Below are positions 1-5,368 of a stretch of 6,240 nucleotides of DNA, piece after piece. A program made the position numbers and the translations under genes. Source of the stretch: Nostoc cf. edaphicum LEGE 07299 (GTDB lineage: Bacteria > Cyanobacteriota > Cyanobacteriia > Cyanobacteriales > Nostocaceae); the NCBI RefSeq assembly GCF_015207245.1, contig NZ_JADEXF010000238.1, positions 1 through 6,240 on the forward strand, in the 5' to 3' direction. Within the stretch, counting starts at the first letter, position 1, and each line of letters opens with the position of its first letter. Under the pieces are notes generated by a model. That model was given only the letters and a program-made list of their open reading frames with translations. It was not told the origin of the DNA and searched no databases.

Positions 1-234
1 ACTAAAAGTAATACAAGCGATACCCAAACTAAAGAATTTTCACGAGAGACAAAAGCAGCAGCTTTTATCAGAGATGCTTTACCTGGTTCTCCACGATGTA
101 AAATCTGTGGTGGCTGTCTCCCTACTCGTCTTAACTCTATAGATCATATCAAGAGAAAAGCTGATGGTGGTCTAGGGACTTTAGAAAATGCACAGTTGAC
201 TCATCCATACTGTAATACAACATACAAAAATTGA
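1..234 (+). CDS. HNH endonuclease domain protein, C-terminal end only (5' partial)
   Basis: Frame 1 is open from the left edge to a TGA at 232-234 and gives 77 residues; the start lies outside the window. Visible residues fit an HNH/McrA-like nuclease fold: a zinc knuckle C33-x2-C36 (CKICGG), the D48-H49-I pair of the first catalytic strand, a DGG turn at 55-57, then N63 and H68-x2-C71 in QLTHPYCN. C33, C36, H68 and C71 are plausible zinc ligands, with H49 as the general base. Such domains cut DNA (sometimes RNA) using one metal ion. From memory, a similar tail with the HPYCN ending occurs at the end of cyanobacterial DUF262 (GmrSD-like) proteins, which would suggest a restriction or defence role, but the N-terminal domain is not visible and a stand-alone HNH protein is equally possible. 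The gene converges on uvrA with a 76-bp gap. Confidence 0.75.
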   Translation, partial: TKSNTSDTQTKEFSRETKAAAFIRDALPGSPRCKICGGCLPTRLNSIDHIKRKADGGLGTLENAQLTHPYCNTTYKN

Positions 235-274
235 ATATTTTAAAAACAAGTATGAAATTAGATATGGTGGTGGG

Positions 275-314
275 GTAGTAGGATGCGCTAGCTTTCACTA
301 AACCATCCTACTAC
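275..314. terminator. Perfect 11-bp inverted repeat between convergent genes; possible bidirectional terminator
   Basis: GTAGTAGGATG at 275-285 is matched exactly by CATCCTACTAC at 304-314, with an 18-nt loop that itself contains GCTAGC. The right arm covers the uvrA stop codon (311-313). It sits between the ends of two convergent genes, where a terminator or an mRNA 3'-end stem is expected. Neither side has an adjacent T-tract, so it is not a textbook intrinsic terminator. On the minus strand, a run of T appears only some 30 nt beyond the stem. Cyanobacterial terminators often lack a strong U-tract, so the call is an inference from position and symmetry. Confidence 0.5.
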
Positions 315-3199
315 TTCTTCATAGCCGGATACTGTTTCAACACCTGCTTTAAATATTGCCCAGTATAAGACCTGGGATTTTTTGCAACCTCCTCTGGTGT
401 CCCTACAGCGATCAATTGTCCGCCTTTGTCGCCACCTTCTGGTCCCAAATCTATCACCCAATCAGAACAACGAATTACATCTAAGTTGTGTTCAATTACT
501 AATATTGAATTACCTTTATCTACCAATCGTTGCAACACATCTAACAATTTGTGGACATCGTAAAAAGATAACCCTGTTGTCGGTTCATCTATTAAATAAA
601 GTGTCTTACCTGTGGCGCGTCGAGATAGTTCTGTCGCCAATTTTACCCGTTGCGCTTCACCACCTGATAAAGTAGTGGCAGGTTGTCCTAGTTGGACATA
701 ACCCAAGCCGACATCAAATAAAGTTTGCAAACGCGCGATCGCTTTCGGTATATTCTGGAAAAAGTCTAAACTTTCCTCAACTGTCATTCTCAATACATCA
801 GAAATCGACTTATCTTTGTACTTCACCTGCAAAGTTTCGCGGTTGTATCTTGCACCTTTACAAATTTCGCATTGCACGTAGACATCCGGGAGAAAGTTCA
901 TTTCAATAACATTTACACCCTGTCCGCTACAAGCTTCGCAACGTCCACCTTTAACGTTGAAGGAAAATTGTCCAGGTTTGTAACCCCTAGCTTTGGCTTC
1001 TACTGTTTGGGAAAATACATCCCGAATGGCATCGAAAATTCCTGTGTAAGTTGCAGGGTTGGAACGTGGTGTGCGTCCAATGGGAGATTGATCGATAACG
1101 ATCGCTTTATCAATCGCGTTTAATCCCTGAATTTTATCCAAATGTCTCGGTAAGGGAACTTTCTTAGTTAAATGGTGTTGCAGAGATGGATATAGTAATT
1201 CGTTAATCAGGGTAGATTTGCCAGAACCAGACACACCAGTGATCGAGACGAGTTTACCTAGCGGAATGTCTACATCTATGTTTTGTAAATTGTTGCGATG
1301 GGCATTTTTAATTCCCAAACTGCGCCCATTCCCTTCTCGGCGTTCTGCTGGTGTGGTAATTACTCGCCTTCCTGATAAATATGCACCTGTCAAGGAATCT
1401 TCTGCTGCTAACAACGCCTGAAAATCACCTTGGGCGATAATATTTCCGCCGTGAATTCCTGCACCAGGGCCAATATCAACAATGTGGTTGGCTGCGCGAA
1501 TAGTTTCTTCATCGTGTTCAACCACAATTAATGTATTACCCAAATCGCGCAATTTTGTTAAGGTTTTGAGCAACCTGCCATTATCTCGTTGATGCAAACC
1601 AATACTCGGTTCATCTAAAACGTAGAGAACTCCCGTTAATCCAGAACCAATTTGTGTTGCTAGACGAATTCGTTGGGCTTCGCCACCGGAAAGAGTCATG
1701 GCGGGACGGTCAAGGGTGAGGTAATCTAAACCTACATCTAACAAGAATTGCAATCTTGCTTTGATTTCTCTCAGGACTAAATCAGCAATTTGTAACTGGC
1801 GATCGCTCAACTTAAATTGCTCAATTCTCTCCCGACAATCTCGAATTGATACGGTAGTCAATTCTAAAATCCCATATTGTCCCAACTTCACCGCCAAGGC
1901 TTCTGGTTTTAACCGTTTTCCTTTACAAACCTCGCACGGTTGATCGATTAAATACTGCTCTAATTTTTGCTTAATTAATTCTGAACCACCTTCATACTGC
2001 CGTTGCAAAATTGGAATAGCACCTTTAAAACTCTGCTTTCTTTGAGCTTCTGCGGCTCGTTCATCTTTCTCGCCATACAGAAGAATTTGCTGCTGTTCTT
2101 CTGTCAGCTTGCCCCAATTTGTCTGTAACTCAAATCCATAAATCTGCCCTACACTATAGAGTAATTCCAAATAATAAGAATTATCTTTTTCTGACCAAGG
2201 CGCGATCGCAGCGTAAACTGGCGCTTCCCAGTCGGGTACGATCAAGTCTGGCGCAAATCTTCTTAAAGTCCCGATACCGTGACAGTGCGGACAAGCACCA
2301 TAAGGCGAGTTAAACGAGAACAATCGTGGTGATAGTTCCTCCATTACCGCGCCATGTTCTGGACAGGCAAAGTTTTCCGAAAAGACTAACTCTTCTTCTT
2401 TTTCTTGTCCATCGTCACCAAGCAGACTCACCAGAATCGCCGCAATCCCACCCGATTGCTTGAGACACGTAGACAGGGAATCAACCAAACGCTCCTGAAT
2501 ATCAGCCTTTTTCACCAAGCGGTCAATTACCACTTCGATGGTGTGGGTAAAATTTTTATCCAATTCAATGGAATCTGACAGTTCGCGGATCTCGCCATTG
2601 ATCCGCACGCGCACAAAACCTTGGGATGCCAGACTTGACAAAAGCTTACGGTGTGTGCCCTTCTTTCCCCGGACAACGGGTGCAAGAATTTGGAAGCGGG
2701 TGCGATCTGGTAATTCCATGATGCGATCGCACATCTCATCGATTGTCTGAGGGGCAATACAGCGATCGCATATCGGACAATGGGGTTCGCCAGCGCGACC
2801 AAATAACAGTCGTAAATAGTCGTAAATCTCTGTCACCGTACCGACAGTGGAACGGGGGTTATGAGAGGTTGACTTTTGGTCAATAGAAATTGCTGGACTT
2901 AAGCCTTCAATGGCTTCGACATCCGGCTTATCCAGTTGTCCTAAAAATTGCCGTGCGTAGGCGCTGAGGGATTCCACATAGCGACGTTGCCCTTCAGCGA
3001 AAATGGTATCAAAGGCTAGGGAAGACTTACCAGAACCAGAAACGCCAGTGAATACGATTAGGCGATCGCGTGGCAATTCCAAGTCAATATTTTTCAGATT
3101 ATGCTGCCTAGCACCCCGAATCCGAATGGTATTCTGGCTGTTGTGGCTGGGGTACGGAAGATGTCCATTCAAGGATGCTGCTAGCTGTTTGTCTGACAT
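311..3199 (-). CDS. uvrA: UvrA, DNA-damage recognition ATPase of nucleotide excision repair
   Basis: UvrA dimers find bulky DNA lesions in the cytoplasm and load UvrB, which then recruits UvrC for the dual incision. From the ATG at 3199 the product has 962 residues, the usual family length. Both ABC ATPase halves are intact (ATG numbering): Walker A GVSGSGKSS at about 52-60 and GVSGSGKST at 655-663; signatures LSGGEAQR at about 503 and 844; Walker B LYVLDEP at about 525 and LYLIDEP at about 867. Zinc knuckles are C279-x2-H282...C303-x2-C306, CEVC at about 422-425, and C754-x2-C757...C777-x2-C780. In the first, a His replaces the second Cys found in E. coli; this appears normal for cyanobacteria. 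An in-frame TTG at 3211 would add four residues, but ATG is preferred because neither start has a clear Shine-Dalgarno and the added residues are not conserved in the family as I recall it. A LexA-like operator lies upstream, so SOS induction is likely. Confidence 0.97.
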   Translation of the reverse strand: MSDKQLAASLNGHLPYPSHNSQNTIRIRGARQHNLKNIDLELPRDRLIVFTGVSGSGKSSLAFDTIFAEGQRRYVESLSAYARQFLGQLDKPDVEAIEGLSPAISIDQKSTSHNPRSTVGTVTEIYDYLRLLFGRAGEPHCPICDRCIAPQTIDEMCDRIMELPDRTRFQILAPVVRGKKGTHRKLLSSLASQGFVRVRINGEIRELSDSIELDKNFTHTIEVVIDRLVKKADIQERLVDSLSTCLKQSGGIAAILVSLLGDDGQEKEEELVFSENFACPEHGAVMEELSPRLFSFNSPYGACPHCHGIGTLRRFAPDLIVPDWEAPVYAAIAPWSEKDNSYYLELLYSVGQIYGFELQTNWGKLTEEQQQILLYGEKDERAAEAQRKQSFKGAIPILQRQYEGGSELIKQKLEQYLIDQPCEVCKGKRLKPEALAVKLGQYGILELTTVSIRDCRERIEQFKLSDRQLQIADLVLREIKARLQFLLDVGLDYLTLDRPAMTLSGGEAQRIRLATQIGSGLTGVLYVLDEPSIGLHQRDNGRLLKTLTKLRDLGNTLIVVEHDEETIRAANHIVDIGPGAGIHGGNIIAQGDFQALLAAEDSLTGAYLSGRRVITTPAERREGNGRSLGIKNAHRNNLQNIDVDIPLGKLVSITGVSGSGKSTLINELLYPSLQHHLTKKVPLPRHLDKIQGLNAIDKAIVIDQSPIGRTPRSNPATYTGIFDAIRDVFSQTVEAKARGYKPGQFSFNVKGGRCEACSGQGVNVIEMNFLPDVYVQCEICKGARYNRETLQVKYKDKSISDVLRMTVEESLDFFQNIPKAIARLQTLFDVGLGYVQLGQPATTLSGGEAQRVKLATELSRRATGKTLYLIDEPTTGLSFYDVHKLLDVLQRLVDKGNSILVIEHNLDVIRCSDWVIDLGPEGGDKGGQLIAVGTPEEVAKNPRSYTGQYLKQVLKQYPAMKK

Positions 3200-3260
3200 A
3201 TTGGGCGGCAAAGAGGGAGTTTCTTATGAAACAGTCCTTAATAATACTATCTTTAATCAG

Positions 3261-3282
3261 TTTATAGTAGAACAATCGTACT
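3261..3282 (-). promoter_or_regulatory. Putative LexA (SOS) box and overlapping -10 region of uvrA
   Basis: Read on the minus strand, positions 3282 to 3269 are AGTACGATTGTTCT. This matches the cyanobacterial LexA consensus RGTACNNNDGTWCB (recalled from work on Anabaena LexA) at every defined position. Directly downstream, TACTAT (3269-3264) overlapping TATAAA (3266-3261) can serve as a -10 element, so bound LexA would cover the promoter core. No good -35 hexamer is seen. The box lies about 70 bp upstream of the uvrA ATG. Known UvrA biology and the position support repression of uvrA by LexA until DNA damage; binding itself is an inference. The same 169-bp gap also carries the start region of the divergent Uma2 gene, so LexA could affect that gene too. 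Confidence 0.65.
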
Positions 3283-3380
3283 GTTTTAGTTAGTTATCAT
3301 TCCAGATTCATGGCGCAGATATCCTTAAGAGTCTGCTAATTTGGAAGCATCCCGATTTAAATCCTTCTGAGGGCGAAGCT

Positions 3381-4148
3381 ATGGTATCGCAAATCCAACC
3401 GCCGACCCAGCCAGAGGTCATCTACCGAGATAGTGACGGACAACCAGTGGCTAATAATACCATACAGTTTGGCTGGATTGTAGAAATTAAGCAGAATTTA
3501 GATTGGCTATTTGCCGACGATCCAAATGTATTTGTCGCGGGAGATTTATTTTGGTATCCCGTAGAGGGACGTAACAAAATCGTTAACGCCCCAGATGTGA
3601 TGGTGGTATTGGGTAGACCAAAAGGCGATCGCTTATGCTACCAACAATGGAAAGAGCAGGGAATTGCACCGCAAGTGGTGTTTGAGATTCTTTCTCCCAG
3701 CAACACCCAAACTGAGATGGACAAGAAATTATTGTTCTACGATCGCTATGGGGTGGAAGAGTACTACATTTACGATCCCGATCGCAATAATTTGTGCGGT
3801 TGGTTGCGTGGCGAAGACGGTTTAGATGTCATCCCCCAAATGGGAGATTGGGTGAGTCCTCGGTTAAAAATTCGGTTTGCTCCATTACCAGAGGGTTTGC
3901 AGCTATATCGCCCTGATGGAGAACGGTTTTTAACTTATACAGAAATTTCTCGCAACGCCGAGCAAGAAAGGCAACGGGCTGAACAAGAACGGCAAAGGGC
4001 TGAACAAGAACGACAACGGGCGGAACTTGCAGAACAAGCCAGAAGAGATGCCATACCCCGATTATTGCAAATGAATTTGAGCATTGAACAGATTGCCCAA
4101 GCTTTGGGATTGTCAGTGGAAGAAGTGCGAACCCTTGCTCAGGAGTAA
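3381..4148 (+). CDS. Uma2-family (DUF820) predicted PD-(D/E)XK nuclease with coiled-coil and HTH-like tail
   Basis: The 255-residue protein belongs to the Uma2 family, very numerous in cyanobacteria, with a predicted restriction-endonuclease-like fold and no settled function. The core runs from about 25 to 185. Visible hallmarks are D72 in APDVMVVLG, E102 in VVFEILSPSN, lysines K115/K116 in DKKLLFY, and the GVEEYYIYDP strand at 124-133. Together these make a plausible PD...ExK metal site. Residues 193-213 are three exact copies of AEQERQR, a charged heptad likely to form a coiled coil. They are followed by a C-terminal segment (about 226-255, PRLLQMNLSIEQIAQALGLS) that looks like a small helix-turn-helix of the kind seen at the end of some Rpn/PD-(D/E)XK transposase-like proteins. 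The ATG at 3381 is supported by GAGGG at 3369-3373, seven bases upstream. The gene is divergent from uvrA and lies 63 bp ahead of a second Uma2 gene. Confidence 0.88.
   Translation: MVSQIQPPTQPEVIYRDSDGQPVANNTIQFGWIVEIKQNLDWLFADDPNVFVAGDLFWYPVEGRNKIVNAPDVMVVLGRPKGDRLCYQQWKEQGIAPQVVFEILSPSNTQTEMDKKLLFYDRYGVEEYYIYDPDRNNLCGWLRGEDGLDVIPQMGDWVSPRLKIRFAPLPEGLQLYRPDGERFLTYTEISRNAEQERQRAEQERQRAEQERQRAELAEQARRDAIPRLLQMNLSIEQIAQALGLSVEEVRTLAQE
3957..4019 (+). repeat. Three in-frame 21-bp tandem repeats encoding AEQERQR heptads
   Basis: Units 3957-3977, 3978-3998 and 3999-4019 each encode AEQERQR. The DNA copies differ only at silent positions (for example AGG/CGG/CGA for the same Arg). The seven-residue period fits a coiled-coil stalk between the nuclease core and the HTH-like tail. 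Changes in copy number by slippage would keep the reading frame. Confidence 0.85.
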
Positions 4149-4211
4149 CGCGGTATGCAATTTTTTAATCGGGTCATTAGAAATTGAATTTGTACTTGAG
4201 ATATTCCGATC

Positions 4212-4919
4212 ATGCTAGTCAATGCAGCCACCCATAATGTCACTTGGGAAAAGTTACCTGATGATTTTGTTTTAGACAACGAGCCAGTGGATAACATTAA
4301 TCAGCCACTCTTGGCTGCTGCTTTAACAGAAAGCTTGGAACTTGCTGGCAGATTACCCGCCGATGCTTTAACCATCACTAACTACGGTATCTGCGCCAAC
4401 TTGAATAATCGATTTGTGGTCAAAGCGCCAGATTGGGGATATGTACCATCTATTCGAGTCTCACGAGAAGAAGTGAAGCGCAGTTATACGCCACGACTTC
4501 AAGGTGATATTCCGGTAATTGTGATGGAATTTCTCTCAGATACCGAAGGTGGAGAGTATTCGAGTAAACCGACCTATCCCCCAGGTAAATGGTTTTATTA
4601 TGAGCAGATTTTACAAGTGCCAAACTATGCCATTTTTGAACCAGAAGGGGGAGTGTTAGAAGTTTATCGGCGAGATAATTTAGGAAATTATGAACTGCAA
4701 ACACCAGATGCAAATAATCGTCACTGGATTGCCGAAATGAACTTATTTTTAGGCGTATGGCAAGGCAGCCGAGAAAATCGCATAGGTTATTGGTTACGTT
4801 GGTGGAATGACAACGGCGAACTATTACTGTGGGGTTTGGAGTTAGCAGCAAAAGAACGGCAACGTGCAGAGAGATTAGCTGCTCAGTTAAAAGCGCTGGG
4901 AGTGGAACCGGAGGTTTAA
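4212..4919 (+). CDS. Uma2-family (DUF820) predicted PD-(D/E)XK nuclease, second copy
   Basis: This 235-residue protein is a second, clearly diverged Uma2 member. The core keeps D74 in VKAPDWGYVPS and E106 in PVIVMEFLS. The following segment is longer than in the first copy (DTEGGEYSSKPTYPPGK) and carries K119 and K126 as candidate catalytic lysines, followed by FYYEQILQVPNYAIFEP, equivalent to the Y...GVEEYYIYDP strand of its neighbour. A short basic helix (about 211-228, AAKERQRAERLAAQLKALG) ends the protein; similar tails are common in cyanobacterial Uma2 proteins. Function in the cell is unknown; nuclease activity is predicted from the fold only. It starts 63 bp after the first Uma2 gene on the same strand, so co-transcription is likely. 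The pair is too dissimilar outside the active-site strands to be a recent tandem duplication. Only a weak Shine-Dalgarno (TTGAG) precedes the ATG. A tandem repeat array starts right after the stop. Confidence 0.85.
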   Translation: MLVNAATHNVTWEKLPDDFVLDNEPVDNINQPLLAAALTESLELAGRLPADALTITNYGICANLNNRFVVKAPDWGYVPSIRVSREEVKRSYTPRLQGDIPVIVMEFLSDTEGGEYSSKPTYPPGKWFYYEQILQVPNYAIFEPEGGVLEVYRRDNLGNYELQTPDANNRHWIAEMNLFLGVWQGSRENRIGYWLRWWNDNGELLLWGLELAAKERQRAERLAAQLKALGVEPEV

Positions 4920-5129
4920 CTCGGAACTTCGACCTTTTTGCTCGGTCATTCGTGTTCAGAACTCGGAACTTCAGCCTTTTTGCTCATTCATTGGTGTTCG
5001 GAACTGGGAACTTCCACCTTTTTGCTCGGCGATTCGTGTTCGGAACTGGGAACTTCCACCTTTTTGCTCATTCATTGGTGTTCGGAACTCGGAACTTCGA
5101 CCTTTTTGCTTGGTCATTGGTGTTCGGAA
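4920..5129. repeat. Tandem array of five 42-bp units
   Basis: Five head-to-tail units start at 4920, 4962, 5004, 5046 and 5088, each exactly 42 bp, beginning CTCGGAACTTC or CTGGGAACTTC, with CCTTTTTGC in the middle and GTGTTCGGAA or GTGTTCAGAA at the end. Units 2 and 4 share CTCATTCATTGG in the third quarter, while 1, 3 and 5 have CTCGGTCATT, CTCGGCGATT and CTTGGTCATT, so an 84-bp higher-order alternation is visible. A degenerate start of a sixth unit follows at 5130. Because 42 is divisible by three, two plus-strand frames stay open through the array (14-residue repeats such as SELGTSTFLLGHWC). There is no RBS or conserved domain, so I treat it as non-coding intergenic repeat DNA. Confidence 0.93.
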
Positions 5130-5148
5130 CTTGAAACACCGAGTTCAG

Positions 5149-5184
5149 AACTGCGATCGCATCTCTAATTTACCAAGCGATCGC
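5149..5184. repeat. HIP1-bearing direct repeat, copy 1 (uninterrupted)
   Basis: The core 5158-5184 (CGCATCTCTAATTTACC... ending in GCGATCGC) is identical over 27 bp to 5264-5290. The nine bases before it, AACTGCGAT at 5149-5157, also recur at 5234-5242. In this copy the two parts are directly joined, and the junction forms an intact GCGATCGC at 5153-5160. It is followed by CTTTTT. Confidence 0.9.
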
Positions 5185-5233
5185 CTTTTTACTCTACATT
5201 TAAGCTGAGAATCACTACAAAAATTAGGTTTTA

Positions 5234-5290
5234 AACTGCGATATCTTCGATGGGCTTCGCCTACGCATCTCTAATTTACCAAGCGATCGC
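5234..5290. repeat. HIP1-bearing direct repeat, copy 2 (split by 21 bp)
   Basis: AACTGCGAT (5234-5242) and the 27-bp core (5264-5290) are the same as in copy 1, 85 and 106 bp upstream respectively, but are separated by the 21 bp 5243-5263. The extra segment divides what is an intact HIP1 site in copy 1 into GCGAT and CGC. The second HIP1 site at 5283-5290 is intact in both copies and is followed by TCTTTTT. Confidence 0.88.
5243..5263. mobile_element. 21-bp insertion-like small dispersed repeat inside a HIP1 site
   Basis: The segment contains GATGGGCTTCGCCTA, able to form a short hairpin (TGGGC, loop TTC, GCCTA with one G-T pair). Comparison with the uninterrupted copy at 5149-5184 shows it as a clean insertion between GCGAT and CGC. 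The motif GGGCTTCGCC followed by (C/T)ACGC is, from memory, a widespread short repeat in Nostoc-type genomes, and its size fits the very small mobile repeats (SDRs, about 21-27 nt) described in cyanobacteria. The direction of change (insertion in copy 2 rather than loss from copy 1) is inferred from the intact HIP1 palindrome in copy 1. Confidence 0.6.
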
Positions 5291-5331
5291 TCTTTTTGAA
5301 TATTAACTCGCTATAACTCTCTCATTTCCCC

Positions 5332-5353
5332 GGTTGGTGAGCGAAGTCGAACC
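5332..5353. repeat. Probable dispersed cyanobacterial repeat motif
   Basis: The 22 bp begin GGTTGGTGAGCG and end AAGTCGAACC, with GGTT/AACC ends in inverted orientation. The core GAGCGAAGTCGAA resembles a short interspersed motif that I recall in many intergenic regions of filamentous cyanobacteria. Only one copy is in this window, so the repeat status rests on memory rather than on the sequence shown. It lies 16 bp beyond the WD40 stop codon. Confidence 0.4.
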
Positions 5354-5368
5354 ACATCTCCCTCATCT

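Larger units (their letters stand above)
5130..5368. other. Gene-free intergenic tail with dispersed-type repeats
   Basis: This is the remainder of the 449-bp space between the convergent second Uma2 gene and the WD40 gene. It holds three of the window's ten HIP1 sites (5153, 5177, 5283), a 27-bp direct repeat, a 21-bp insertion-like segment, and a further repeat-like motif at 5332-5353. No supported coding sequence, tRNA or clear intrinsic terminator is visible. The short T-runs after the HIP1 sites at 5186-5190 and 5293-5297 have no good stem in front of them. Confidence 0.7.

Noticed and set aside
3200..3211. TTG start at 3211 adding MPPN to UvrA.
   Set aside because: Possible, but ATG at 3199 is the commoner codon type and gives the MSDKQ start that I recall for cyanobacterial UvrA. 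Neither start has a clear Shine-Dalgarno.
4450..4851. A 133-residue minus-strand open frame.
   Set aside because: It lies wholly inside the second Uma2 gene, has no recognisable motif, and the plus-strand product shows clear family residues.
4920..5129. CRISPR array.
   Set aside because: The 42-bp units are directly adjacent and similar along their whole length, with no unique spacers between conserved repeats, and no cas genes are present.
4829..5168. Two overlapping plus-strand open frames through the 42-bp array (101 and 76 residues, repeated FVFGTRNFDLFA and SELGTSTFLLGHWC patterns).
   Set aside because: The 42-bp period keeps any stop-free frame open. One frame starts inside the second Uma2 gene, there is no RBS, and no domain is recognisable.
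5177..5190. Intrinsic terminator formed by GCGATCGC followed by CTTTTT.
   Set aside because: The palindrome is a HIP1 site with no loop, the stem would be only a few base pairs, and the same arrangement recurs as part of a direct repeat.
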